Below, in pieces: positions 9,503-18,074 of a stretch of DNA of 64,000 nt. The stretch is taken from positions 372,001-436,000 of the forward strand of contig NZ_QICH01000003.1 of the NCBI RefSeq assembly GCF_003194565.2, in the 5' to 3' direction. A program made the translations under genes and the position numbers. The stretch's first letter is position 1. Each line of letters opens with the position of its first letter. The notes beneath the pieces were generated by a model. That model made no database searches. It was not told where the DNA came from and saw only the letters and a program-made list of their open reading frames with translations. Origin of the DNA: Kangiella spongicola (GTDB taxonomy: Bacteria > Pseudomonadota > Gammaproteobacteria > Enterobacterales > Kangiellaceae).

Positions 9503-9961
9503 TTAATTAAAACTAAAAGAGCGGATGATTTTAATAGTATCGATATCTGTTAATAGATAAGCCTGCTGCACGAAGTCATCGTAGGGCAGTTCATCGCCAA
9601 GCCCAATTCTATATTTGGTGCAGTAGGAAAAGCGAACGAATAGGGACTCAGGCTCTGGCTCCTCAATGGTCATAGTCAGTTTGCCTTCTTCGACAGTGTC
9701 GTTTGGCTCTATGGTATAAATAATTTCATCGCGCTTTTCATAAACCTTAACCTGATCATGGACGACGACACCGGGCAAGTCGAGTTTTCGCTTTAAGTGT
9801 GTTTCGCTGACTTTCTTGATGTCAGAACTTTCCAAGCCAATGAGAAACTTTTCTGGCTCAAAAGCTCTGCACAAGAGACCATCCCAAAGCTGTTGCTTTG
9901 ATAAATTTGGAGTGCCTTTATCAGTTAGATCATTAATTTGTACGAGATGCTCAAACTTCAT
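9503..9961 (-). CDS. AtaL-like SRPBCC family protein (DUF1857)
   Basis: 152-residue soluble protein. The N-terminus MKFEHLVQINDL, the segment LWDGLLCRAFEPEKFLIGLESSDI and the pattern of beta strands match the AtaL/DUF1857 branch of the SRPBCC (START-like) ligand-binding fold. Its molecular role is not established. It is the first gene of the minus-strand group with the MFS transporter (14-nt gap) and perhaps the decarboxylase. Confidence 0.7.
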   Translation of the reverse strand: MKFEHLVQINDLTDKGTPNLSKQQLWDGLLCRAFEPEKFLIGLESSDIKKVSETHLKRKLDLPGVVVHDQVKVYEKRDEIIYTIEPNDTVEEGKLTMTIEEPEPESLFVRFSYCTKYRIGLGDELPYDDFVQQAYLLTDIDTIKIIRSFSFN

Positions 9962-10051
9962 AGTGACTCCCTAATAATGTTTAACCGCCTAATTTATGCT
10001 ACTAAAGATTTTAGTACACGGACAGCGGATTAGTCAGATTGAAACAAATTA

Positions 10052-10090
10052 AGAAAAAACTCTGAGTAGCAGGGGAGACTACCCAGAGTT
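10052..10090 (-). terminator. Rho-independent terminator of the doxX-pirin operon
   Basis: Starting 14 nt after the pirin stop, a 12-bp stem with one mismatch (arms 10079-10090 and 10058-10069, AACTCTGGGTAG against CTACTCAGAGTT read on the minus strand) with a 9-nt loop is followed by TTTTTTCTT on the minus strand. Confidence 0.85.
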
Positions 10091-10103
10091 CAGTTGGAAG
10101 GAG

Positions 10104-10805
10104 TTACGCAGGGACGTCAATCAAAATAACAACACTATCATCAGTACCTGTGATACTTACTGAGTCCATGTCCGTTACTTCCAAACCATCGCCTTCGCTT
10201 AATTCAGCTCCTTCGACGGAGACGTTTCCGCTTGAAACAACCAAGTAAGCTTGATTTTTGATCGGTTGAGTAATCGTCTGCCCTTTGCTCACTTTGCCGC
10301 CATAAATAGCTGCGTCTTGGTGAATGTACAGAGCTTCTGAGTTTTGATCTTCCTCAAAACCGCTCGCTAACAATGGCAATGTATCGCCAGCTTCTCTTTC
10401 CGCAAAAGCTACGCTGTCCCAGCGTGGCTCAATGCCTTCTTCTTTAGGGATAATCCAAATCTGGAAGATTTTTGTATCTTCGTCTTCCATATTGTATTCG
10501 GAGTGTAAAATCCCGGTGCCAGCGCTCATCACTTGTACGTCGCCAGCTTCAGTTCGGCCTTCGTTACCCTTCGAGTCTTTGTGGGTAATAGCACCTTTGC
10601 GCACAAAGGTAATGATTTCCATATCTCTGTGGCCGTGTTGCGGGAAACCTGTTCCAGCTTTGATAGTGTCATCGTTGATAACTCTCAAAGCACCGAATCC
10701 CATACGCTCTGGATTGTAATAATTCGCAAAACTAAAGTGATGATGAGCATTCAACCATCCGTGGTTGGCGTGACCAAGTTCGCTGTGTTTATATACTTTC
10801 AACAT
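10104..10805 (-). CDS. Pirin family protein, YhhW-like bicupin
   Basis: 233-residue cytosolic bicupin. H57, H59, H101 and E103 occur in FPQHGHRDME and GTGILHSE, at the positions of the metal ligands of E. coli YhhW, a quercetin 2,3-dioxygenase in vitro. The physiological substrate is unknown; pirins often appear in redox or electrophile-stress operons. It is the second gene of an operon with doxX (29-nt gap) and ends at a strong terminator. The divergent LysR gene is the likely regulator. Confidence 0.88.
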   Translation of the reverse strand: MLKVYKHSELGHANHGWLNAHHHFSFANYYNPERMGFGALRVINDDTIKAGTGFPQHGHRDMEIITFVRKGAITHKDSKGNEGRTEAGDVQVMSAGTGILHSEYNMEDEDTKIFQIWIIPKEEGIEPRWDSVAFAEREAGDTLPLLASGFEEDQNSEALYIHQDAAIYGGKVSKGQTITQPIKNQAYLVVSSGNVSVEGAELSEGDGLEVTDMDSVSITGTDDSVVILIDVPA

Positions 10806-10834
10806 AACTATTCTCCTAATCTGTTCAGTACTAT

Positions 10835-11266
10835 TTACGCTCGTAACGCTTTAGGTAGTCGCTTGTTTACCTGTGGCAGACCTTTTACAGAGAAGCTACC
10901 GCCACCTTGTATAGTTACAATAACTGCTAACATAACTAATAAGACAGGGAACTCCCAACCGCCACCTTGATTACTAAAGACCCAGCCGTTTGCCATGTGA
11001 GTCCATGCTGCGCCTAATAACATAGGTAGGCTTAATAAAGCAACGATTCGTGTATGAAAGCCGATGATCATAGCTGCGCCACCTAGGACTTCGCCCCAAA
11101 TAGTTAAATGAGCTATAATGGCTGGATAACCAATGCTTTCAAAATAACCGACAGTACCTGGTATCGTGAAAATCATAATTTTCATTAAACCGTGTGCTAA
11201 TAAAATCACACCTAAAGATAGTCGTAATAAAAAAGCTGCGTGGTTATGTGCGTTTGTGTTGTTCAT
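10835..11266 (-). CDS. DoxX family membrane protein
   Basis: 143 residues with four membrane segments. The motif LLRLSLGVILLAHGLMKI near the N-terminus and GGAAMIIGFHTRIVAL in the second half are typical of the DoxX/YphA group, whose members often accompany pirins and quinone-stress genes. Precise function is unknown. A good AGGAGAGATATT ribosome-binding region precedes the ATG. It is first in the doxX-pirin operon and divergent from a LysR regulator, with a LysR-type dyad between. Confidence 0.85.
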   Translation of the reverse strand: MNNTNAHNHAAFLLRLSLGVILLAHGLMKIMIFTIPGTVGYFESIGYPAIIAHLTIWGEVLGGAAMIIGFHTRIVALLSLPMLLGAAWTHMANGWVFSNQGGGWEFPVLLVMLAVIVTIQGGGSFSVKGLPQVNKRLPKALRA

Positions 11267-11333
11267 AATATCTCTCCTAAAAAGTTAATTGGTTGGTTCG
11301 TTCACCGTTGAAGCTATCTTAACTCAGCAACCT

Positions 11334-11355
11334 AAAGTTGATAATCCCCAACTTT
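11334..11355. promoter_or_regulatory. Candidate LysR-type operator
   Basis: A perfect 7-bp dyad AAAGTTG-N8-CAACTTT lies in the 123-bp region between the divergent doxX and lysR-type genes. It contains the T-N11-A pattern favoured by LysR regulators. The binding protein is inferred from position. Confidence 0.55.
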
Positions 11356-11389
11356 GTAATATAATTATTTCTATATCGGACTTAATCGG

Positions 11390-12295
11390 GTGATCAGTAT
11401 CAATTCCTTATCAAGAATAGAAATTTTTATCGAAGTCGCCAGAGAGAACAGTTTTTCAGGCGCTGCGAGGAACCTAGGGCTAACGGGCTCGGCTGTTTCT
11501 AAACAAATTCAGCATTTAGAAGACGAGTTAAAAGTTAAGCTATTCACAAGAACCACGCGCAAGGTCAGCCTAACCGAGGAGGGTGCCATATACTTCGAAA
11601 GGGCAAGTTTTGCCATTGATGAGCTAAAAGAAGCAGCCGACGAAATCCATGAGCTTCGCGATACCCCGCGCGGAAACCTAAAAGTCAGCATTCCTACCAG
11701 TTTGGGCACTCACTATTTAAAGAAGCCAATCGCAGAGTTTGCAAAAGAGCACCCTGATGTAACATTAGATGTGTCGTTTGATGATCGAATGGTGGATATC
11801 ACGGAAGAGCGTTTTGATTTGGTGCTAAGAATTGGTGCGCTACAAGACTCTAGCTTGGTCGCGAGGCGATTAGCGCCAGCGCCAATTCAAGCCTTTTGCA
11901 GTTCTCAATACATTGAGCAGTATGGGCAACCTAGTACTCCGGAAGACTTATCAGCCCATAATGTCGTCGCCTATACACGCAATAAAGGTGCGCAAGAATG
12001 GCGCTATCAGGGTCCTGATGGCAAAGAAGGTGTGGTTGCGCTAACTAGCACCTTCAAAACTGACTTTGCGGAGATGATGATTGAGGCTGCTTGTCAAAAA
12101 ATTGGTATCATTATTTGCCCAGCAATTTTCGTTAAAAAAGAATTAAACAGTGGCGAGCTTGTACAAATCCTTCCTGATTACCGCTCCTATCCCGAAAGAA
12201 ATCTTTACGCTGTGTTCCCAACTAGGCAATATATATCGACCCGTTTACGACTATTCATCGACAAGATTAAAGCCTTTTGTGATGACAATTTTTAA
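11390..12295 (+). CDS. LysR-type transcriptional regulator
   Basis: 301 residues. The N-terminal winged helix-turn-helix is clear at residues 5-64 (FIEVARENSFSGAARNLG, SAVSKQIQHLEDEL, LFTRTTRKVSLTEEG), followed by the LysR effector domain beginning TPRGNLKVSIPTSLG. Its closest general resemblance is to the CrgA/DsdC-like subgroup with the RRLAP...FCSSQYIEQYG pattern. The start is GTG without a convincing ribosome-binding site, so it could be a few codons off. It is divergent from doxX-pirin and probably controls that operon in response to an unknown small molecule. Confidence 0.88.
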   Translation: MISINSLSRIEIFIEVARENSFSGAARNLGLTGSAVSKQIQHLEDELKVKLFTRTTRKVSLTEEGAIYFERASFAIDELKEAADEIHELRDTPRGNLKVSIPTSLGTHYLKKPIAEFAKEHPDVTLDVSFDDRMVDITEERFDLVLRIGALQDSSLVARRLAPAPIQAFCSSQYIEQYGQPSTPEDLSAHNVVAYTRNKGAQEWRYQGPDGKEGVVALTSTFKTDFAEMMIEAACQKIGIIICPAIFVKKELNSGELVQILPDYRSYPERNLYAVFPTRQYISTRLRLFIDKIKAFCDDNF

Positions 12296-12307
12296 GCAGA
12301 GTTAATC

Positions 12308-12742
12308 ATGGATTTGCTCGTTGATTACGGCTATATAGGGCTTTTTATAGCTTCTTTTCTTGCCGCAACAATATTGCCCTTAAGCTCAGAGTTAGTTCTC
12401 GGTGCATTAATTATCAATGGGTTATCGCCACAACTTCTAGTGATAGTTGCAACCATCGGAAATGTACTTGGTTCGCTAACAAACTATGCGCTCGGCTATT
12501 GGGCAAGTCAAATAGTTCTACAAAAATGGCTCAAAATGTCGGAATCAGACTTTGTTAAAGCTGAAGAGAAGTTCAATAAATATGGCTTACCCGTTTTACT
12601 CTTTGCTTGGGTTCCTGTGATTGGCGATCCTTTGACTGTCATCGCTGGAGTCATGCGTGTGCGTCTAGTATGGTTTCTAATCCTAGTCACTATTGGTAAG
12701 TTTCTACGCTATTATGTGCTAGCAAATCTGCTTTTGGTTTGA
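12308..12742 (+). CDS. yqaA: YqaA-family (DedA/VTT) inner membrane protein
   Basis: 144 residues, the size of E. coli YqaA. Hydrophobic segments alternate with the conserved re-entrant motifs of the VTT fold: ATILPLSSELVLGALI near the start and PVLLFAWVPVIGDPLTVIAGVMRV in the second half. VTT proteins are implicated in membrane lipid or envelope homeostasis. It begins 12 nt after the LysR gene, so the two are likely cotranscribed, though a functional tie is not obvious. Confidence 0.8.
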   Translation: MDLLVDYGYIGLFIASFLAATILPLSSELVLGALIINGLSPQLLVIVATIGNVLGSLTNYALGYWASQIVLQKWLKMSESDFVKAEEKFNKYGLPVLLFAWVPVIGDPLTVIAGVMRVRLVWFLILVTIGKFLRYYVLANLLLV

Positions 12743-12885
12743 TCATAAAGACTTATTGACAAAGGCTTGTTTGAAAAGAACATAAAAATTCAAACATCAG
12801 TTATTACTATTCATGGATTTAGTTGCTTATATACGGTATTTTAAAAAAATATATGCCATAAATAGAACAATAAATAGGGGATTCG

Positions 12886-13431
12886 ATGAAGGTTTTCGCA
12901 TTTTGTGCCAGCAACAGCAGCAAATCTATCAACAAAATATTACTTAAAGAATGTGTGCAGCATCTAAACGGCAACGACTTCACTTTTAAAACTATGGCCG
13001 ACTTTGACCTTCCTGTATTTAGTCAGGACTTGGAAGGCGATGGCCAACCATACCCAGCTGCGGCGCTAGAATTTTTACAGCACGTACAAGATAGTGATGC
13101 AATCATTCTCGCTACTCCCGAGCACAATAGCTCAATGCCCGCGGCTTTCAAAAATCTTGTTGACTGGTGCTCTCGTTACCCAGATCTTGGGAAGAACAAA
13201 GTTTTCCATGACAAACCTCTTTGTTTATTAAGTACATCTCCTGGCAAAAGAGGCGGTATGAACAACCTCGAACATTTATCGTCCATCATGCCGTGGTGGG
13301 GCGCTGATATTAAAAACACTCTGAGCGTGCCCTCATTTTATGAGCATTTTGACAAAGAAAGCGGGCGCCTGGATGATGAAACCAGAGCAAAAGTAAAAAA
13401 CTTAGTCAGTGAGTTTTTAGCCGCACTCTAG
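12886..13431 (+). CDS. NADPH-dependent FMN reductase family protein
   Basis: 181-residue flavodoxin-fold protein. The phosphate-binding start VFAFCASNSSKSIN, the segment DSDAIILATPEHNSSMPAAFKNLVDW (flavin contact) and LLSTSPGKRGGMNNLEHL are diagnostic of the FMN_red family, to which chromate, azo and quinone reductases belong. A Kef-type potassium/proton antiporter follows after 96 nt. In E. coli the flavoprotein KefF activates KefC, so this protein might be an analogous partner, but it belongs to a different flavodoxin subfamily. A GGGG ribosome-binding site precedes the ATG. Confidence 0.85.
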   Translation: MKVFAFCASNSSKSINKILLKECVQHLNGNDFTFKTMADFDLPVFSQDLEGDGQPYPAAALEFLQHVQDSDAIILATPEHNSSMPAAFKNLVDWCSRYPDLGKNKVFHDKPLCLLSTSPGKRGGMNNLEHLSSIMPWWGADIKNTLSVPSFYEHFDKESGRLDDETRAKVKNLVSEFLAAL

Positions 13432-13527
13432 TCCCACACGATAGTTAAGGTGTTGGTGTGAGATAGGGCTGAAAGCTTTTAATAGCCAGTAAGTTAGAAC
13501 GATTAAACAATCATTAAAGAGGGACGC

Positions 13528-15288
13528 GTGGAATTAAACTTTAATCATATGGAGTTAATGTTTCTCCAAGCACTACTGCTTATCGTAGTGTCATGCCTGT
13601 TTGTGCCAGTATTTAAGCGTATTGGACTTGGTGCAATTCTCGGCTTTTTAGTCTCAGGGATTACGGTCAACCTGCTGTTCTCCGGCAAGTTTGCTGAACA
13701 CCCCGAAGAGTTGCTGCATTTTTCAGAGTTCGGTGTGGTGCTCTTTTTATTCGTCATTGGACTAGAACTAAAACCCTCAGAGCTATGGAATATGCGCAAG
13801 GATATTTTTGGTTTAGGTCTATTCCAGGTGCTTGGCTGTGGCTTCGTGATTGGCGGTGCTTCTTTAGCGCTTGGCTATAGCGTTCCTGTATCGCTCGTTA
13901 TTGGACTCGGTATGGCGCTATCCTCAACAGCTATTGTTATGAGTCAACTGGAAGAGAGTGGTGAGAAAAACACGGCTCATGGCAAGAAATCTTTTAGTAT
14001 TTTACTGTTTCAAGACCTCGCTATTGTCCCATTACTCCTGATAGTGACGTTGCTTTCACCTTCAGGCGAAAGCATCGATACCCAGCAAAGCTTAATCAAT
14101 TTAGGCATGGCAATTAGTGCCATAGGTATTCTAATCCTCGTTGGAAAATATTTGTTGGACCCACTTTTTAAACTTCTAGCTAAAACCCGAACTCAAGAAA
14201 TCATGACCGCTAGCGCCCTTGGCGTGGTTATTTTCGCGGCCATGCTAATGGATGCGGTGGGTATGTCCTATGCAATGGGATCCTTTATTGCGGGCGTGAT
14301 GCTGGCTGAGTCTTCCTATCGACACGAAGTAGAAGCCAACATTGAACCTTTCCGCGGCCTTTTCCTAGGCTTGTTCTTTATTGCTGTTGGTTTATCGCTA
14401 GACTTACAAATAGTTGTACAAAACTGGCCCATCATTTTGTTGGCAGCACCTGCTGTGATGCTAGTAAAAGCTATAACAATTTACACAATTGCCAGACTTT
14501 TCGGCAATGCTCACAATAACAGCGTTCGAACCTCTTTCGGACTGGCTCAACTAGGCGAGTTTGGCTTTGTCCTTTTCGGCGCGGCCGTTGTTGCTGGCGT
14601 GTTTGACTCAGAGCTTTCATCAATTTTAATCGCCATTGTTTCAGTCTCTATGGCAATTTCACCACTGTTTGAAAAGTTAGCACCACTGGCTCTATCTAAA
14701 GCTCCCGAAGATATTATCGACGAGGACTTTAACGACACAAAAGGCGAAGTTCTGATTATAGGTTTTGGCCGATTTGGACAAGTCGTATCGCAGCCATTAT
14801 TTTCTAAAGGCTACGATATTACTATTCTAGATAATGACGCGGATCGCGTAAGAGATGCCGCTACGTTCGGTTTTAGAATTCACTTTGGCGATGGCAGAAG
14901 GCGAGATATTCTTAAAGCCGCTGGCATCTCACGCTTTAGTGCAGTAATTATCTGTACCGATGAGCCGTCTACCACAAACCATATTATTAAAAAGATCCAG
15001 GCTTCAAACCCAAATGCGAAGATTTTTGCACGCTCTTATGATCGCATTCACTCTATCGAACTTTACTCAAAAGACATTAGCTTTTCAGTAAGAGAAACTT
15101 TTGACTCAGCATTAGAGCTAAGCAAACAAGTATTGATCGGGGTTGGTGTGGATGAGAACGAGGCGCTTGATCATATCAACGATATCCGCCAAAGAGACAA
15201 AGAGCGACTAATGGAACAGGTCAAAGGCGATCGTTACTCAGGCAAGGATCGAGTTCATATTAAAGCGGTAAAACCCGAACCTTTATAG
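13528..15288 (+). CDS. Kef-type CPA2 cation/proton antiporter with RCK domain
   Basis: 586 residues: a CPA2 transporter domain (about 1-385, twelve or so helices) followed by an RCK_N/TrkA-N NAD-binding domain (GEVLIIGFGRFGQVVS, about 405-520). The regulatory loop YRHEVEANIEPFRGLFLGLFF corresponds to the KefC HALESDIEP loop that senses glutathione adducts. The role is likely K+ efflux coupled to H+ entry to protect against electrophiles. The GTG start is preceded by AGAGGGA; an internal ATG at 13549 is an alternative. The neighbouring flavoprotein supports a Kef-like system. Confidence 0.88.
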   Translation: MELNFNHMELMFLQALLLIVVSCLFVPVFKRIGLGAILGFLVSGITVNLLFSGKFAEHPEELLHFSEFGVVLFLFVIGLELKPSELWNMRKDIFGLGLFQVLGCGFVIGGASLALGYSVPVSLVIGLGMALSSTAIVMSQLEESGEKNTAHGKKSFSILLFQDLAIVPLLLIVTLLSPSGESIDTQQSLINLGMAISAIGILILVGKYLLDPLFKLLAKTRTQEIMTASALGVVIFAAMLMDAVGMSYAMGSFIAGVMLAESSYRHEVEANIEPFRGLFLGLFFIAVGLSLDLQIVVQNWPIILLAAPAVMLVKAITIYTIARLFGNAHNNSVRTSFGLAQLGEFGFVLFGAAVVAGVFDSELSSILIAIVSVSMAISPLFEKLAPLALSKAPEDIIDEDFNDTKGEVLIIGFGRFGQVVSQPLFSKGYDITILDNDADRVRDAATFGFRIHFGDGRRRDILKAAGISRFSAVIICTDEPSTTNHIIKKIQASNPNAKIFARSYDRIHSIELYSKDISFSVRETFDSALELSKQVLIGVGVDENEALDHINDIRQRDKERLMEQVKGDRYSGKDRVHIKAVKPEPL

Positions 15289-15445
15289 CATCAGCTCAAT
15301 AACCAGCCTCGGGCTCTGCATTCATCGTCCGGGTTAGCTATTATTGCAACAACATTAACTAACCCCAAGTCGCTAATTGAGCTACATTGCAAGTCGCCAA
15401 ATCTTATGGAAAGATAGGTGTAAACCAATTCAACACTCGCTAATT

Positions 15446-15769
15446 ATGTCTGATATAAAAATTTCTAAAGAGCTAAATGGTGATAAAGGTGGCCGATACG
15501 TTGCCCGTATCGATAGTCGCGAAGGCGAAGGAGAAATCACTTTTACCATACGAGACGAACAGGTAATTAGCGCTGATCATACGGGTGTTCCAGAAAGTAT
15601 GTCAGGGCAGGGCATAGCAAAGGCATTACTTAACTTCATGCTTGAAGATGCTAAAAAAGAAAACTTTAAAATAATTCCGATTTGTCCCTTCGTCAGAGCG
15701 CAGTATGCACGACATCCAGAATGGAGTGATCTTTTTACAACAGAGCCCGGTGAGACGCCAAAATTATAA
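15446..15769 (+). CDS. GNAT family N-acetyltransferase, YidJ-like
   Basis: 107 residues, the compact GNAT form (Acetyltransf_CG). The segment FTIRDEQVISADHTGVPESMSGQGIAKALL carries the acetyl-CoA pyrophosphate loop (GQGIAKALL), and IIPICPFVRAQYARHPEWSDLF is the highly conserved C-terminal block. I chose the ATG at 15446 because family members begin just before this conserved region; the in-frame ATG at 15377 would add 23 residues with no resemblance to the family. Substrate unknown. Confidence 0.82.
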   Translation: MSDIKISKELNGDKGGRYVARIDSREGEGEITFTIRDEQVISADHTGVPESMSGQGIAKALLNFMLEDAKKENFKIIPICPFVRAQYARHPEWSDLFTTEPGETPKL

Positions 15770-15799
15770 AGAAGATTAAGATTCGTTATAGAAAATAGT

Positions 15800-16650
15800 A
15801 TGAAAAAAGTCCAAACGATACATAGAGGTAGAGAAATGCATTGGGTAGGCGATGGTTTCGCCGTCCAATCACTCTTTTCTTATCAAAATTATAGTGAGCT
15901 ACTCAGCCCATTCCTATTACTAGACTATGCTGAGCCTCGCGAGTTTTCTCCAACCGATAAAAGAAGAGGAGTAGGGAAGCATCCGCATAAGGATTTGAAA
16001 CAGTTACTATAGCTTATGAAGGTGAAATATCGCATAAAGACTCCACTGGAGCCGGTGGAACCATTGGCCCTGGTGATGTGCAGTGGATGACGGCGGGATC
16101 TGGTGTGATTCATGAAGAGTATCATTCTGAGAACTTTGCGAAAACTGGCGGCAGTATGGAAATGGTGCAGCTATGGGTTAATTTACCTAAGAAAGATAAA
16201 ATGACCAAGCCAGGCTACCAGGGAATTGTCCGAGCCGATATCCCATCGGTTGAGCTAGACAATAACAGTAAACTAAGTGTAATTGCTGGAATTTATGACG
16301 GTGTTGAAGGGCCAGCTAAGGTACACAGCCCGATCAATATGTGGGATCTCATGCTCTCAACAGGCGATTATGAATTCAAGATACCAGAAGGGCATAACTG
16401 TCTCATTCTAAGTCGCTCAGGTTCAGTTCAAATTAACGACTCAGACATTTTACGCCAAGGCCAAGTTGCGGTATTTCATCGCGAAGGACAAACCGTAAAG
16501 ATAGAAGCAAATGATGATGTGAAGTTACTACTCTTAACCGGCGAACCGATTGATGACCCCGTTGTAGGCTATGGGCCGTTTGTGATGAACTCAGAAGAAG
16601 AAATTAAACAAGCCTTCGAAGACTTTAATAATGGTACTTTTATTAGGTAG
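15800..16650 (+). pseudogene. Pirin family bicupin interrupted by a frameshift
   Basis: Reads as a second pirin in two frames. Residues MKKVQTIHRGREMHWVGDGF... run to a stop at 16010-16012; the +1 frame continues with ETVTIAYEGEISHKDSTGAGG, through MTAGSGVIHEEYH, to 16650. Pirins have HPHRGFETVT here, so one base is missing around 15991-15996 (GGATTT in place of a seven-base run). With the base restored the protein would be about 283 residues and full length. Either a genuine inactivating deletion or a sequencing error. The C-terminal half alone could be started at the ATG at 16078 but would lack the first metal-binding His pair. Confidence 0.85.
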
Positions 16651-17081
16651 CTTTTATAGTCGAAGACTTGATATAAATGAGCAATTGCTTGTACGGCTTG
16701 TTAATTCAAAAAGATTAAATTTGTAATAGTTGGACATAAAAAGGTAGGGCAGGCTATTTATTGAAGTACCTATTTTTTTATATCAACGGTGTGCGCGGCT
16801 ATTAGTTGTCTAATAAGTCTGAAAGCATACAAGTACTAGTGTCTTAGCCATCTTCTTTTAATTGACCTTGAATGTACACAACCAAGCGCTCTTCACTCTC
16901 TACTTATAGCTTCAGTAACGTCTTTAAATAGCCTCTGTGCAGCTCCTGAGTAATGAAATAAGTTTTTTCTATTTAACATTTCTTTACAGCCAATTATTTG
17001 TTTTGGGCCGCTAATTTAGATATCGTGGTTTTTAAGCAAGCGAGTAACCACACATCAATATTAAATGTATAGGAGATACTC
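16651..17081. other. 431-bp intergenic region
   Basis: AT-rich stretch between the broken pirin and the DUF1328 gene. No reading frame, RNA gene or strong inverted repeat was recognised; its right end must hold the DUF1328 promoter and the ribosome-binding site AGGAGAT at 17071-17077. Confidence 0.5.
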
Positions 17082-17246
17082 ATGTTACGTTATGCCTTAA
17101 TATTTTTAATTATCGCATTAGTTGCTGCGGCATTAGGATTTGGTGGTATTGCTGGTTCAGCAGCAGGAATTGCAAAAATTATTTTTTATATTTTTCTAGT
17201 ACTATTAGTTATTTCTGCAGTTATGCATTTAATTAAAGGGAAGTAG
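17082..17246 (+). CDS. DUF1328 (YtjA family) small membrane protein
   Basis: 54 residues, too short for many gene callers. It starts [20 protein letters not shown] and continues [15 protein letters not shown], the conserved DUF1328 pattern, with two membrane helices and a short basic tail (HLIKGK). Family members in enterobacteria are stress-responsive small inner-membrane proteins of unknown role. AGGAGAT is spaced 4 nt before the ATG, and a rho-independent terminator follows at 28 nt, so this is an isolated single-gene unit. Confidence 0.9.
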   Translation: MLRYALIFLIIALVAAALGFGGIAGSAAGIAKIIFYIFLVLLVISAVMHLIKGK

Positions 17247-17273
17247 CTATACAAGCTAGAATAAATAAAGAAG

Positions 17274-17298
17274 AAGGGCATTAATTTGCCCTTTTTTA
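17274..17298 (+). terminator. Rho-independent terminator after DUF1328 gene
   Basis: Stem AAGGGCA / TGCCCTT (7 bp, loop TTAATT) followed by TTTTATT. Confidence 0.85.
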
Positions 17299-17371
17299 TT
17301 TGTGAGCAGAAAAGTAGCTGTATAACTAAGTGCAAAACTGGTAATAGTATTATTTGATACCAAAAAAACTC

Positions 17372-17995
17372 TTAACCTAAAGCCAACCAGATACCAACGG
17401 CGATCATTAAGCTTCCAGAAAGTCGATTTATTAGCCGGACATTATTACTGCGTTGTAACAGACGCCTTAAAGTCTTTCCGCCAGTAGCGTAAATCATCAA
17501 AAACATAAATTCACTCAACAAAATAATTACCACAAGGGCGGACAATTGTGGTGGCATAGCTAGAGTAGGGTTTATAAATGAAGGTAATAAAGATACGGTA
17601 AAAGCCCAACCTTTTGGGTTGGCGATTGCTGTTACAAAGCCTTGCATCGCCAATTGCTTGCCAGAAACAGAATTAGGACAGTGATCATCAAGATTTATGG
17701 CCATTTTACCGCGAGAACGCCACATTTGAATGCCCAGGTAAACAAGGTAAGCACCGCCAGCATACTTTAAAACTAGGAATGCAGAGGGATAATTCAGCAT
17801 GATGCTGGCCACACCAACAACAGCTAGCACCGAAACCAAGGCAACACCAATTAATTCTCCCCACATCATATACATGGTTCGACGGACACCAATGCTCATG
17901 CCCAGCGTCAGCGCCAAAGTCATACACATTCCAGGTGTAGCAGATATCACCAGAAAGGTTGGAATAAAGAGTAAGAGTAGAGTGGTATCGAGCAT
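17372..17995 (-). CDS. LysE family amino acid/metabolite exporter (RhtB type)
   Basis: 207 residues with six membrane segments. The N-terminal FLVISATPGMCMTLALTLGMSIG (LysE signature PGP-like turn followed by Gly-rich helix) and GFVTAIANPKGWAFTVSLLPSF, containing the family NPK motif, are clear. RhtB/LysE proteins export amino acids or related metabolites by proton exchange. Substrate cannot be told. Monocistronic in appearance; 79 nt from the next upstream gene on the same strand. Confidence 0.88.
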   Translation of the reverse strand: MLDTTLLLLFIPTFLVISATPGMCMTLALTLGMSIGVRRTMYMMWGELIGVALVSVLAVVGVASIMLNYPSAFLVLKYAGGAYLVYLGIQMWRSRGKMAINLDDHCPNSVSGKQLAMQGFVTAIANPKGWAFTVSLLPSFINPTLAMPPQLSALVVIILLSEFMFLMIYATGGKTLRRLLQRSNNVRLINRLSGSLMIAVGIWLALG

Positions 17996-18074
17996 TTATT
18001 GTTAAGTCTTAAGACTGTACTTTTAAAAAGGAAACTGAATCCTACCATAGAATAAATATCCGTATACATCTTTC

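Noticed and set aside
13432-13470. Inverted CACAC / GTGTG after the FMN reductase gene as terminator
   Set aside because: Short arms, long loop and no T-run; the Kef gene follows in the same direction and may be cotranscribed.
15985-16015. Programmed frameshift in the second pirin
   Set aside because: No slippery heptamer or downstream structure; pirins are not known to use recoding; a missing base is simpler.
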